DNA of 64,000 bases from DATHVR01 sp035461175 (GTDB taxonomy: Bacteria > Actinomycetota > Acidimicrobiia > Spongiisociales > ZC4RG35): positions 10,335 through 74,334 of the forward strand of contig DATHVR010000073.1 of NCBI GenBank assembly GCA_035461175.1, written 5' to 3'. A program made the translations under genes and the position numbers. Positions 1-8,392 of this stretch are shown here, piece by piece. The notes beneath the pieces are model-generated. The model saw only the letters and a list, made by a program, of their open reading frames with translations. It had not been told where the DNA came from and searched no databases. Within the stretch, counting starts at the first letter, position 1. Each line of letters starts with the position of its first letter.

Positions 1-1194
1 GGGCTGGGTCTGATGCTGCTGGGGGTGACCGGCGACCAGGTCCTGGCCCAGGAGACGTACGACAAGATCAGGGCCGACACCCTCGCCCGGGTGCGGGGCA
101 CCGTCCAGGCCGACATCTTGAAAGAGGACCAGGCCCAGAACACCTGCATCTTCTCGACCGAGTTCTCGTTGAAGATGATGGGCGACGTCCAGGAGTACTT
201 CACCAACAACGGGGTCCGCAACTTCTATTCGGTGTCGATCTCGGGCTATCACATGGCCGAAGCCGGCGCCAACCCGATCACCCAGCTGGCCTTCACGCTC
301 GCCAACGGCTTCACTTACCTCGAGTACTACCTGTCCCGGGGCCTCGCCATCGACGAGTTCGCCCCCAACCTGTCTTTCTTCTTCTCCAACGGCGTCGACG
401 CCGAATACGCCGTCATCGGCCGGGTAGCACGCCGGATCTGGGCCAAGGCCCTCAAACACCGCTACGGCGCCAATCCCCGCTCCCAGATGCTCAAATACCA
501 CATCCAGACCTCCGGGCGGTCCCTCCACGCCCAAGAGATCTCCTTCAACGACATCCGCACCACCCTCCAGGCCCTCTACGCCATTTACGACAACTGCAAT
601 TCGCTGCACACCAACGCCTATGACGAGGCCATCACCACCCCCACCGAGGAATCGGTCCGCCGGGCGGTCGCCATCCAGCTCATCATCAACAAAGAACTCG
701 GCCTCAACCGCAACGAGAACCCCCTCCAGGGCAGCTTCATCATCGAAGAACTCACCGACCTGGTCGAAGAAGCCGTCCTCACCGAATTCGGGCGCCTCTC
801 ATCGCGGGGCGGGGTGCTCGGAGCGATGGAACGCCAATACCAGCGCACCAAGATCCAAGAAGAGTCGATGCACTACGAACAGAAGAAGGAATCCGGCGAA
901 TACCCCGTCGTCGGAGTCAACACCTTCCTCTCCAAAGAGGGCTCACCCTTCCAAACCCCCGACACCCTCGTCCGGTCCACACCCGAAGCCAAAGACCGCC
1001 AGATCGCCAACCTGGCCGCCTTCAAAGACCGCAACCACGACCGCGCCCCCGACGCCCTCGAACACCTCGCCCACGCCGCCACCCACGGCCACAACACCTT
1101 CGGCGCCCTCCTCGACACCGCCAAAGTCGCCACCCTCGGCCAGATCACCCACACCCTCTACCAAGTCGGCGGCCAGTACCGCCGCAACATGTGA
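1..1194 (+). CDS. icmF: Fused isobutyryl-CoA mutase, C-terminal part (partial at 5' end)
   Basis: This is the adenosylcobalamin-dependent mutase that interconverts isobutyryl-CoA and n-butyryl-CoA. The reading frame is open from base 1, so the N-terminal B12-binding and G-protein chaperone (MeaB-like) parts lie outside the window; about 397 residues remain. The visible part is the end of the mutase TIM barrel and the tail. The stretch SFFFSNGVDAEYAVIGR, the block YHIQTSGRSLHAQE, the block NSLHTNAYDEAITTPTEES and the C-terminal GGQYRRNM are what I recall for IcmF; ordinary methylmalonyl-CoA mutase instead has an FFF-IG-NFFMEIAK-type barrel segment. A DUF2277 gene follows 19 bases downstream. 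A methylmalonyl- or pivalyl-CoA mutase relative is the alternative, because the chaperone domain cannot be seen. Confidence 0.88.
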   Translation, partial: GLGLMLLGVTGDQVLAQETYDKIRADTLARVRGTVQADILKEDQAQNTCIFSTEFSLKMMGDVQEYFTNNGVRNFYSVSISGYHMAEAGANPITQLAFTLANGFTYLEYYLSRGLAIDEFAPNLSFFFSNGVDAEYAVIGRVARRIWAKALKHRYGANPRSQMLKYHIQTSGRSLHAQEISFNDIRTTLQALYAIYDNCNSLHTNAYDEAITTPTEESVRRAVAIQLIINKELGLNRNENPLQGSFIIEELTDLVEEAVLTEFGRLSSRGGVLGAMERQYQRTKIQEESMHYEQKKESGEYPVVGVNTFLSKEGSPFQTPDTLVRSTPEAKDRQIANLAAFKDRNHDRAPDALEHLAHAATHGHNTFGALLDTAKVATLGQITHTLYQVGGQYRRNM

Positions 1195-1213
1195 CCAACC
1201 CGGAGGTATGCAG

Positions 1214-1423
1214 ATGTGCAGGTCCATCGTTCGACTACGTGACGGCGCCGAGATCCATCCCCACGAGGACATCGAGGCGGCGGCCCGTCAGTTCGTGAGG
1301 AAGGTCTCGGGCTTCAGCCGTCCCGCGTCTCACAACCAGGAGGTCTTCGAACGTGCCGTGGCCGAGATCACCCGATCGGTGGAACAGCTGATGGACGGCC
1401 TCGAGGTACGCGGAGCCGGCTAA
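1214..1423 (+). CDS. DUF2277 family small protein
   Basis: A 69-residue protein of unknown function. It starts MCRSIVRLRDG and carries the family's signature block ARQFVRKVSGFSRP followed by a helical FERAVAEITRSVEQLMDGL tail, matching my memory of DUF2277 in both features and length. I chose the ATG at 1214 over the in-frame ATG at 1208 because the CGGAGG ribosome-binding site at 1201-1206 is 7 nt from 1214 but only 1 nt from 1208, and the family begins with MCR. It lies 19 bases after icmF on the same strand and is probably co-transcribed with it. The paired N-terminal Cys-Arg is conserved in the family, but no biochemical role is known to me. Confidence 0.8.
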   Translation: MCRSIVRLRDGAEIHPHEDIEAAARQFVRKVSGFSRPASHNQEVFERAVAEITRSVEQLMDGLEVRGAG

Positions 1424-1483
1424 ACCCTCCCATAAACGGCGACATCTGGGATGATGTGGGACGACTCCCCGTCACCTCTCCCT

Positions 1484-2479
1484 ATGACAGACCAAACGCG
1501 CCTGATCGAACAACCTCCTCCTTCCCGTCGCCGCCGCATGAGCCGGGGCCAGCGCTGGATCATCCGGATTCTCGTGATCCTGGTTCTAGTGGCAGCCCTG
1601 GCCGTGGGGGCCGTCTTCTTCGCCGACTTCCGGATGGGAAGCACCGGGCCCCTGGGCAGTCTGTCCGGAGGGGAACCGACGTTCCTCGTGGTCGGCAGCG
1701 ACTCGCGCGAGAACCTGCCCGACGACCTCGAGGGCAAGTTCGGCGACTTCGGCGGGGAGAGGGCCGATGTCATCATCTTGATGCAGGTGGTCGACGACAC
1801 GGTCCAGTTGCTGTCGATCCCGCGTGATCTCAAGGTCGAGATCCCGGGACACGGAACCAACAAGGTCAACGCCGCCTACGCCTTCGGAGGTCCTGACCTG
1901 CTGGTCGAAACGATCACCGCCGCCACCGGCATCCCGGTGGGCCACTACATGGAGGTCGACTTCGGCGGTTTTGCCGGGATCGTGGACTCCCTGGGTGGAA
2001 TCGAACTCGACTTTCCCAACCCGGCTCGCGACGTCAAGTCGGGATTGATGGTGGAGGAACCGGGAACCCAGGTCGTCGACGGTGCCACCGCGCTCGCCTA
2101 TGCCCGCTCGCGCACCTACGAAGAGTTGATCGACGGGAGCTGGCAATCGACATCCGGCGGGGACATTGCCCGCACCGGACGCCAGCGCGAGGTCCTCCTC
2201 GAGATCCTGGGGAAGGCGTCGAGCCCCTCCGGCATCATCCGCAGCCCGATGGTGGTCAACCAGGTCACCGGCAACCTCACGGTGGACGAATCGGTGACTC
2301 CCATGCTCCTCGCCCGCACCGCCTGGGGTTTTCGCTCCGCCGGCTCCACTCAGGCCGTAACCCTGCCGGTCGTGGGCAGCACCGAGGGCGGCGTCTCCTA
2401 CGTCGTGCGGTCCGAGCCCGGCGCCACGGAGGTGCTGGAGGCGTTCGCCGCCGGACGCCGCCTGCCCGAAGGCGACTGA
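1484..2479 (+). CDS. LytR-CpsA-Psr (LCP) family cell-wall polymer ligase
   Basis: LCP proteins transfer lipid-linked glycopolymers (teichoic acid, arabinogalactan or capsule) onto peptidoglycan at the outer face of the membrane. The protein has a basic cytoplasmic start (PSRRRRMSRGQR), one membrane segment (about residues 26-44) and then an extracellular LCP domain. Family landmarks are FLVVGSDSRENL, RADVIILMQV, LLSIPRDLKVEIPG, NKVNAAYAFGG and the late ARSRTYEE and IARTGRQREVL blocks with their conserved Arg and Asp residues. The start is uncertain: ATG 1484 (331 residues) gives a normal N-terminus, while ATG 1451 or 1454 would add about 11 residues; neither has a strong ribosome-binding site. 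It is convergent with the next gene with no gap at all. Confidence 0.88.
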   Translation: MTDQTRLIEQPPPSRRRRMSRGQRWIIRILVILVLVAALAVGAVFFADFRMGSTGPLGSLSGGEPTFLVVGSDSRENLPDDLEGKFGDFGGERADVIILMQVVDDTVQLLSIPRDLKVEIPGHGTNKVNAAYAFGGPDLLVETITAATGIPVGHYMEVDFGGFAGIVDSLGGIELDFPNPARDVKSGLMVEEPGTQVVDGATALAYARSRTYEELIDGSWQSTSGGDIARTGRQREVLLEILGKASSPSGIIRSPMVVNQVTGNLTVDESVTPMLLARTAWGFRSAGSTQAVTLPVVGSTEGGVSYVVRSEPGATEVLEAFAAGRRLPEGD

Positions 2480-2908
2480 TCACCCCGGCTGCTGGGCTTC
2501 GAGCTGGCGGATCACCTCGGTGACGAGGTCGTCACCGGCGGCACTATCCGGTGAGAGATTGCGCAGCCTGTCCAGCGTGTCCACCCGCTGGGCGACGGCG
2601 TTGCAGCCCAGGCGGCGGGAAACCTCCCAGTAGGCCGTGCTACTGATCACGTCCACCCGCTCGGCGAGCTCAGCGGCGGGGACCCGGCCCCCGCTAGCCT
2701 CGGCCATGGCGTCGAGGTCCTCAGCCGCCTCCCGCACGACAGCCACGAAAGTGTCGCTCAGGGTGTCGCAGTTGCGTAGATCGTCGAGAGTGGCCTCCAG
2801 GTCGAAGCCGGCCCCGATCTCGTCCGGAAGACTCACCGACACGCCACCACATGCCCCCAGGGTCAGGAGAAGGGAAAGCGCGGCGAATCGAGTGACTGAG
2901 CGATGCAT
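2480..2908 (-). CDS. Hypothetical lipoprotein
   Basis: A 142-residue exported protein of unknown function. It starts MHRSVTRFAALSLLLTLGAC, a lipoprotein signal peptide with an LGAC lipobox that puts the lipidated Cys at residue 20. The mature part is mostly helical and charged, with a Cys pair (RNCDTL and RLGCNAV) that could form a disulfide outside the cell. I recognise no domain. Its stop codon directly abuts the stop codon of the LCP gene on the other strand. Only 82 bases separate its start from valS, so the divergent promoters of the two genes must lie very close together. Confidence 0.7.
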   Translation of the reverse strand: MHRSVTRFAALSLLLTLGACGGVSVSLPDEIGAGFDLEATLDDLRNCDTLSDTFVAVVREAAEDLDAMAEASGGRVPAAELAERVDVISSTAYWEVSRRLGCNAVAQRVDTLDRLRNLSPDSAAGDDLVTEVIRQLEAQQPG

Positions 2909-2975
2909 CCCGGCACAATACCCATCGTGGAGTACAGGGGGGTAGGAGGAGTTCTAAGCCCTCGATCCCGCCCGG

Positions 2976-2981
2976 TACCCT
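2976..2981 (+). promoter_or_regulatory. Candidate -10 box of valS
   Basis: TACCCT lies 9 nt before the valS ATG with no ribosome-binding site between them, which fits a leaderless or nearly leaderless transcript. Confidence 0.4.
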
Positions 2982-2990
2982 GCTGTTGAT

Positions 2991-5519
2991 ATGAGAGACG
3001 TTCCCAACAAGCCCTCCATCGACGGCCTGGAGGCGAAGTGGAGCCGCCGCTGGGAAGAGGACGGCATCTACCGCTTCCCGCCCGGGGCCGACCGCAGCCA
3101 GGTGTACGCCATCGACACGCCCCCGCCCACGGTGTCCGGCTCCCTGCACATGGGAACCGTCTTCGGGTATGCCCAGACCGATGCCGTCGCCCGGTATCAA
3201 CGAATGCGGGGCAAGGCCGTCTTCTACCCGATGGGGTGGGACGACAACGGCTTACCCACCGAGCGACGGGTCCAGGCCTACTACGGGGTCACCTGCGACC
3301 CCTCCCTGCCCTACGCCCCCGACTTCGAAGCCCCGGCCGAGGCCGCCGATCCGCCGGTGCCGATCTCGCGCCGGAACTTCATCGAACTGTGCCACCTGCT
3401 CACGGACGTGGACGAGAAGGCCTACGAGGACCTGTTCCGAACCCTCGGACTCTCGGTCGACTGGGACCATCTCTACACCACGATCTCCACCGAGGCCCAG
3501 GAGATCAGCCAGCGCGCCTTCCTGCGCAACCTGGAAAGAGGAGAGGCGTATACCCAGGAGGCGCCCGTCCTGTGGGACACCGACTTCCAGACCGCCGTCG
3601 CCCAGGCCGAGCTCGAGGACCGGGAACGAACCGGGGCATACCACCGGATCTCCTTCCACCGTCCGGACGGCGAACCGGTCCACATCGAGACCACCAGGCC
3701 CGAGCTGATTTGTTCGTGCGTGGCCCTGGTCGCCCATCCCGACGACGAGCGCTACCGCGATCTGGTAGGTACCACGGTCACCACCCCCGTCTTCGGCGTG
3801 GAGGTTCCGGTGGTGGCGCACCACCTCGCCGAGCCCGAAAAGGGGAGCGGCATCGCCATGATCTGCACCTTCGGCGACACCACCGACGTCACGTGGTGGC
3901 GTGAGCTCGATCTCGACACTCGCGCCGTGGTGGGCCGCGACGGCCGCTTCCAGGAGGAGGTCCCGCCCTGGATCACCACCGAGGCGGGACGGGACGCCTA
4001 CGCCGGGCTGGCCGGCAAGTTCTCCAACCAGGCTCGCCGGGCGATGGTGGAGCTTCTGGAAGTCTCCGGCGATCTCGACGGACAGCCCCGCCGGGTCACC
4101 CACGCCGTCAAGTTCTACGAAAAGGGCGACCGGCCGCTGGAGATCGTCACTAGCCGGCAGTGGTACATCCGCAATGGCGGACGCGACGCCGAGCTCCAGA
4201 AAGAGCTGCTGGAACTGGGGGAGAGGCTGGAATGGGTTCCGGGCTACATGGGGGTGCGGTACCGCCACTGGGTCGAGGGCCTCGCCGGCGATTGGCTGAT
4301 CTCTCGCCAGAGGTTCTTCGGGGTCCCGATCCCGCTCTGGTACCGGCTCTCGGAGGCCGGGGAACCCGATTACGACGACCCGATCATTCCCGACATGGCG
4401 AGCCTTCCCGTCGACCCCGGTTCCGACGCCCCGCCGGGCTACTCCGCCGACCAGCGGGGAGTCCCGGGCGGCTTCGTCGGCGATCACGACGTGTTCGACA
4501 CCTGGGCCACCTCGTCCCTCACGCCGCTCATCGCCGGAAAGTGGGGCAAGGACGATGAACTCTTCGCCTCGGTCTTTCCGATGGACCAGCGCCCCCAGGG
4601 CCATGAGATCATCCGGACCTGGTTGTTCGCGACGGTGGTCCGATCCCACCACGAGTTCGGCGAACTGCCGTGGCGTCGGGCCACGATCAACGGTTGGATC
4701 CTCGATCCCGACCGCAAGAAGATGTCGAAGTCGCGGGGCAACGTAATCACGCCGGCAGCCCTGTTCGAGGAGCACGGGGCGGACGGGGTGCGCTATTGGG
4801 CCACTTCGGCCCGGCCGGGTGCGGACACGGCCTATGACGAAGGGCAGATGAAGATCGGGCGGCGGCTGGCCATCAAGATCCTCAACGCCTCCCGCTTCGT
4901 CCTCGGCTTCGGTGACGACGTCGGCTCCGAGGCGATCTCCCTACCTCTCGACCGGGCGATGCTGGCCCGGCTGGAGCAGGTGATCGGCGACGCCGCCGCC
5001 GCCTTCGAGCAGTTCGACTACGCCCGTGCCCTCGACGTGGCCGAGTCGGCCTTCTGGTCGTGGACCGACGACTACCTGGAGCTGGTCAAGGGGCGCGCCT
5101 ACGGAGAGGGGAACGAAGCCGCCTCAGCCCAGGCCGCGCTCCACCTATCACTGTCGGTCTTCCTCCGGCTCTTCGCTCCGTTTCTCCCTTACGTCACCGA
5201 GGAGGCCTGGAGCTGGTGGCAGGCGGGCTCCGTCCATCGCAGCGACTGGCCCAGCACAGCCGAGCTGGCCGACCTCACCGGCGATGCGGCCGTGCTCGAC
5301 ACCACCGCCGCCGTGCTCTCGGGAGTGCGCCGGGCCAAGTCCGACGCCAAGGTGTCGATGCGGACGCCCGTGACGGCCCTGACTGTCACCGCTCCCGATG
5401 CCCAGGCAGAGGCCCTTCGTCAGGCCGCCTCCGACCTTTTGGACGCCGCCAAGGCCGAGTCGATCTCCTACCGCAGCGGCGAGTTCGCCGTAGAAGCCCA
5501 GGTAGCCGACCCCGCCTGA
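2991..5519 (+). CDS. valS: Valyl-tRNA synthetase
   Basis: This class I aminoacyl-tRNA synthetase attaches valine to tRNA-Val in the cytoplasm. The 842 residues run from a short N-terminal lead (KPSIDGLEAKWSRRWEEDGIYRF) through the Rossmann catalytic domain with a HIGH-type motif (LHMGT, about residue 50) and MGWDDNGLPTERRVQ, an editing domain, the KMSKS loop (KKMSKSRGNV, about residue 573) and a helical anticodon-binding domain. The bacterial C-terminal coiled-coil arm is short or absent, as in the actinobacterial ValS subtype that carries the DDNGLPTERRVQ block. The start ATG has a TACCCT box 9 nt upstream and no ribosome-binding site. A small hairpin (CCCCAC/GTGGGG, about 5528-5542) just after the stop may help termination. 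Confidence 0.95.
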   Translation: MRDVPNKPSIDGLEAKWSRRWEEDGIYRFPPGADRSQVYAIDTPPPTVSGSLHMGTVFGYAQTDAVARYQRMRGKAVFYPMGWDDNGLPTERRVQAYYGVTCDPSLPYAPDFEAPAEAADPPVPISRRNFIELCHLLTDVDEKAYEDLFRTLGLSVDWDHLYTTISTEAQEISQRAFLRNLERGEAYTQEAPVLWDTDFQTAVAQAELEDRERTGAYHRISFHRPDGEPVHIETTRPELICSCVALVAHPDDERYRDLVGTTVTTPVFGVEVPVVAHHLAEPEKGSGIAMICTFGDTTDVTWWRELDLDTRAVVGRDGRFQEEVPPWITTEAGRDAYAGLAGKFSNQARRAMVELLEVSGDLDGQPRRVTHAVKFYEKGDRPLEIVTSRQWYIRNGGRDAELQKELLELGERLEWVPGYMGVRYRHWVEGLAGDWLISRQRFFGVPIPLWYRLSEAGEPDYDDPIIPDMASLPVDPGSDAPPGYSADQRGVPGGFVGDHDVFDTWATSSLTPLIAGKWGKDDELFASVFPMDQRPQGHEIIRTWLFATVVRSHHEFGELPWRRATINGWILDPDRKKMSKSRGNVITPAALFEEHGADGVRYWATSARPGADTAYDEGQMKIGRRLAIKILNASRFVLGFGDDVGSEAISLPLDRAMLARLEQVIGDAAAAFEQFDYARALDVAESAFWSWTDDYLELVKGRAYGEGNEAASAQAALHLSLSVFLRLFAPFLPYVTEEAWSWWQAGSVHRSDWPSTAELADLTGDAAVLDTTAAVLSGVRRAKSDAKVSMRTPVTALTVTAPDAQAEALRQAASDLLDAAKAESISYRSGEFAVEAQVADPA

Positions 5520-5637
5520 GCTTTGTCCCCCACGAAGTGGGGAAAGGTCCCTGCCGCCGGAGCTTGCGGAGGCGGGAGGTAGGGGCAACAGTGAGAGACG
5601 GGTTTTCCCGGTCTTGTGGGCTGGTCGTTCACCAGAC

Positions 5638-5667
5638 TTGCGCTATCAGTGCAAGGGTGGGTATACT
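5638..5667 (+). promoter_or_regulatory. Promoter of the SatD-like gene
   Basis: TTGCGC at 5638-5643 and TATACT at 5662-5667 are separated by 18 nt. The -10 box ends 10 nt before the ATG at 5678, so the transcript should be almost leaderless. Confidence 0.55.
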
Positions 5668-5677
5668 TGCCCGAACC

Positions 5678-6289
5678 ATGCAAGTAGCTGCCCTGATCGG
5701 AGACGTGGTCGCCTCCCGCCAGGCGCCGGACCGGCGTCTGCTCCAGGAGCGCCTGCTGGCGATTCTAGAGCAGGAGGGAAGACGCTACGGCGTCTCCCTC
5801 GACCTCACCCTCGGCGACGAGTTCCAGGGTCGCTATCCATCGCTCCAGGTGGCGATTTCGGCCTCCTGGTTCCTGCATGTGGCCGCCATCGGCGTGGCCC
5901 AACTCCGGATCGGGATCGGCTGGGGCGAACTGATGGTCGAGGGGTCGGAGGAGACCCCGTTCGGCCAGGACGGCCCGGCGTGGTGGCAGGCACGGGAAAC
6001 GGTGGAAGCCGTGGAAGAATCGTCACACCCGGTTCGTACGCTGGTAGCGACCGCCACCTCCTGGGACATGTTCTTCAACTCATATCTGCGTCTGCGCGAT
6101 TCGCATCTCGAGGGTCTCGACGAGGTCGATTCCCGGATTCTGCTCGGCCTGGTCGAGGGCGAGACGCAGCGATCCCTGGCCGAGCGCCTCGACCTCCACG
6201 AGAGCTCGATCAGCCGCCGTGTCCGCCGCCACCTGCTGACGACCCTGATCGAGACCACGGTCCCCGAGATCCCCGGGTTCGGATCGTGA
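5678..6289 (+). CDS. SatD-like protein with C-terminal helix-turn-helix
   Basis: A 203-residue protein of the SatD family, whose role is not settled; the name comes from Gram-positive loci associated with acid or stress tolerance. The N-terminus QVAALIGDVVASRQAPDR and the block LDLTLGDEFQGRY resemble the nucleotidyl-cyclase-like fold of that family. The last 50 residues (LGLVEGETQRSLAERLDLHES, then SSISRRVRRH) read as a sigma-region-4-type helix-turn-helix. I chose ATG 5678, just after a good -10 box, although the frame is open much further upstream inside valS. Its stop TGA overlaps the GTG of the next gene (GTGA), so the two are probably translated together. Confidence 0.7.
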   Translation: MQVAALIGDVVASRQAPDRRLLQERLLAILEQEGRRYGVSLDLTLGDEFQGRYPSLQVAISASWFLHVAAIGVAQLRIGIGWGELMVEGSEETPFGQDGPAWWQARETVEAVEESSHPVRTLVATATSWDMFFNSYLRLRDSHLEGLDEVDSRILLGLVEGETQRSLAERLDLHESSISRRVRRHLLTTLIETTVPEIPGFGS

Positions 6290-6633
6290 ACTGGGCGATC
6301 ACCGCTATCGGAGCCGCCCTCCTCACGGTGCCGGCGAACTGGTTGGTGCGCCGGCTGTTGCTGCATATCCGGGCGATCCCAACCGGCGGCGCCGAGGGGG
6401 CGGGTCGCTGGATCGGCATCCTCGAGCGTCTGCTCATCTTCATCCTCGTGGTGGGGGGAGAGGCGGGAGCAGCCGCCCTCGTGGCTACCGCCAAGGCGAT
6501 CCTGCGTTTCCCCGAGATCTCGGGTGACGAACCCCACCTGAATGCCGAATATGTCCTGATCGGCTCCCTCGCCTCCTGGTTGCTCGCCATCGCCGTCGGA
6601 TTCGGTGTCGCGGGCCTCTTGGCCGAGCTCTGA
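6286..6633 (+). CDS. Small membrane protein related to the C-terminal part of DUF3307
   Basis: A 115-residue protein with three likely membrane-spanning stretches: about residues 3-22, 44-66 and 92-114. The middle and end (GRWIGILERLLIFILV, then NAEYVLIGSLASWLLAIAVG) recall the tail of DUF3307 membrane proteins, which are often found beside SatD genes. The N-terminal half of that family is missing here. The GTG start at 6286 overlaps the TGA of the SatD-like gene, which decides the start and implies translational coupling. Function unknown; I infer that the pair works as one unit. Confidence 0.6.
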   Translation: MNWAITAIGAALLTVPANWLVRRLLLHIRAIPTGGAEGAGRWIGILERLLIFILVVGGEAGAAALVATAKAILRFPEISGDEPHLNAEYVLIGSLASWLLAIAVGFGVAGLLAEL

Positions 6634-6662
6634 GAGCGGTTCTGGCATCCCGATCGCTCCGG

Positions 6663-6668
6663 TAACCT
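6663..6668 (+). promoter_or_regulatory. Candidate -10 box of the ychF leader ORF
   Basis: TAACCT lies 7 nt before the ATG at 6676, the distance expected for a leaderless transcript that begins at or next to that ATG. Confidence 0.4.
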
Positions 6669-6675
6669 TTCGTCG

Positions 6676-6723
6676 ATGCATCCTCCTTCGCCCGTTCCCG
6701 GCGCGCCCGGAGCCAGGCCATGA
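6676..6723 (+). CDS. Proline-rich leader peptide upstream of ychF
   Basis: A 15-codon ORF reads MHPPSPVPGAPGARP, with 6 prolines in 15 residues. It follows a TAACCT box by 7 nt and has no ribosome-binding site, so it may be translated as a leaderless message. Its TGA (6721-6723) overlaps the ychF ATG (6720-6722) as ATGA, so ribosomes ending here would be placed to reinitiate at ychF. No ribosome-binding site is obvious for ychF itself. Whether it is translated is an inference. Confidence 0.4.
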   Translation: MHPPSPVPGAPGARP

Positions 6724-7811
6724 GCCTCCAGGCCGGCATCGTCGGCCTCCCCAACGTGGGCAAATCGACCCTGTTCAATGCCCTTACCGCCGCCAGGGCC
6801 GAGGCGGCCAACTACCCGTTCGCCACGATCGAGCCCAACGTAGGAGTCGTTCCGGTTCCGGATGCCCGCCTCGACCAGATCAACTCGGTAATCGAGACCA
6901 AAGAGGTCATCCCCGCGGTCGTCGAGATTCTCGATATCGCCGGCCTGGTTCGTGGCGCCAGCGAGGGCGAGGGTCTCGGTAACCAGTTCCTCGGCCATAT
7001 CCGTTCGGTCGATGCCGTCCTCGAGGTAATCCGCTGCTTCGACGATCCCGACATCACCCACGTCGAAGGTTCGATCGACCCGATCCGCGACATCGAAACG
7101 ATCGAGACCGAGCTGATTCTGGCCGACCTCCAGGTGGCAGAACGGAGATTGGACCGTCTGGAGCGGGGCGCCCGGTCGGGAGACAAAGAGTTGATCCGCC
7201 AACGGGACCTCGTGCAACGCCTGGTGAGCTGGCTCGGCGGTGGCAACCCGGCCCGAACCCTGGTCCTGCGGCCCGAGGAAACTCCCGCACTCCGCGAGAT
7301 CGAGATGCTCACCGCCCGACCGGTTCTGTACGTGTGCAATGTGGATGAAGCCGGCCTGGCCGGCAACGAGCACACGGCCCGTGTAGAGACATGGGCCAAG
7401 GAGCGGGAGGCGGCCGTCGTCGTGATCTGTGCCCAGGCCGAAGCCGAGATCGCCGAGCTCGACCCCGAGGATCGCGCCCTCTTCCTGGAAGAGTTGGGGC
7501 TGGCGGAGCCGGGCCTACACACCCTCGCCCGTGACACCTACCGCCTGCTCGGGTTGCGGACATTCTTCACGGCCGGGCCCAAGGAGATCCGGGCGTGGAC
7601 CATCCGGGCCGGAGCCACCGCCCCGGAATCGGCCGGTGTCATCCACTCCGACTTCGAAGCGGGCTTCATCCGGGTGGAGGTCTACCGCATCGAGGACCTG
7701 CTCGAACACCGCAGCGAGTCGGCCCTCAAGGCAGCGGGCAAGCTACGGGTGGAGGGCAAGGACTACGAGGTTGCCGACGGCGACGTGCTCCACTTCCGGT
7801 TCAACCTCTGA
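6720..7811 (+). CDS. ychF: Ribosome-associated ATPase YchF (Obg family)
   Basis: YchF (OLA1 family) is a cytoplasmic Obg-related P-loop protein that prefers ATP over GTP, binds ribosomes and is linked to stress responses. The 363 residues are the usual family length. The G1 loop GLPNVGKST (about residues 8-16) and the G3 segment DIAGLVRGASEGEGLGNQFL are clear. The G4 position reads NVDE in place of the NKxD of true GTPases, which is the hallmark of YchF's ATP preference. The C-terminal TGS domain (FFTAGPKEIRAWTIR to DYEVADGDVLHFRFNL) is intact. The start is fixed by the GLPNVGKST spacing and by the ATGA overlap with a short upstream ORF. Confidence 0.96.
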   Translation: MSLQAGIVGLPNVGKSTLFNALTAARAEAANYPFATIEPNVGVVPVPDARLDQINSVIETKEVIPAVVEILDIAGLVRGASEGEGLGNQFLGHIRSVDAVLEVIRCFDDPDITHVEGSIDPIRDIETIETELILADLQVAERRLDRLERGARSGDKELIRQRDLVQRLVSWLGGGNPARTLVLRPEETPALREIEMLTARPVLYVCNVDEAGLAGNEHTARVETWAKEREAAVVVICAQAEAEIAELDPEDRALFLEELGLAEPGLHTLARDTYRLLGLRTFFTAGPKEIRAWTIRAGATAPESAGVIHSDFEAGFIRVEVYRIEDLLEHRSESALKAAGKLRVEGKDYEVADGDVLHFRFNL

Positions 7812-7862
7812 CCGACGTGCATCTGCCGCCCGTGGCGGGGCGCATCTGCACGTCAGATTCGA

Positions 7863-8303
7863 TCAGGGAACCGTGAGGACCGCGCAGGGAGCGGTGTTGG
7901 CGACCCGGTCGGCCACCGAGCCCACCACCAACCGCTCGACCAGGCCGGCGCCCCGGCGGCCCACCACCAGCAGGTCGGCCTCCTCGACCCGACACACCTC
8001 GGTGAGCTGGGTGGCGGGATCGCCCACCTCTTCGACCGTTTCGTAATCGAGGCCCTCGAGGTCGAGCTCGGCCTCGGCCTTATCGAGGATGCGGCGGCGA
8101 CCCTCGACGACGGCAGTGGCGAAGGCATCGGGGCTGGGAGGTGCACCTCCAATACCCCACCAGCCTTCGGGTGGGCGAACCACCGTGGTGATCAGGACCC
8201 GCGAGCCGAACTTGCGGGCCAGGGAAACGGCCATGCGGGCCGCTTCCATGCTCTGATCCGAGCCGTCGACGCCGACGACGATCGTCTTCAACTGCCAATC
8301 CAA
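7863..8303 (-). CDS. Universal stress protein (UspA family, ATP-binding type)
   Basis: A single-domain 146-residue cytoplasmic stress protein. It begins with the family strand KTIVVGVDGSDQS and carries the ATP-binding signature G-2X-G-9X-GS in GRRGAGLVERLVVGS, so it belongs to the nucleotide-binding subtype. The start is a TTG codon: GGAGG lies 7 nt upstream, and the next in-frame ATG would remove the first beta strand. It ends 51 bases from ychF on the opposite strand. A second, more divergent Usp gene lies at about 22 kb. Confidence 0.88.
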   Translation of the reverse strand: MDWQLKTIVVGVDGSDQSMEAARMAVSLARKFGSRVLITTVVRPPEGWWGIGGAPPSPDAFATAVVEGRRRILDKAEAELDLEGLDYETVEEVGDPATQLTEVCRVEEADLLVVGRRGAGLVERLVVGSVADRVANTAPCAVLTVP

Positions 8304-8342
8304 AACGACACCTCCGTGATCATCTGAGCGTAACCGACAACG

Positions 8343-8372
8343 AGAGAGGGGCCTCCATCGAGGCCCCTCTCT
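8343..8372 (-). terminator. Perfect 13-bp hairpin after the subtilase gene
   Basis: AGAGAGGGGCCTC (8343-8355) and GAGGCCCCTCTCT (8360-8372) are perfect complements with a 4-nt loop. The hairpin sits 20 bases past the stop of the minus-strand subtilase gene and before the Usp gene. There is no U-tract, as is common in high-GC actinobacteria. Confidence 0.6.
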
Positions 8373-8392
8373 ACGATCGACGTCGGGTTGCG

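Noticed and set aside
3252..4775. A 507-codon minus-strand frame opposite valS
   Set aside because: Shadow frame with no motif; the synthetase on the plus strand is intact.
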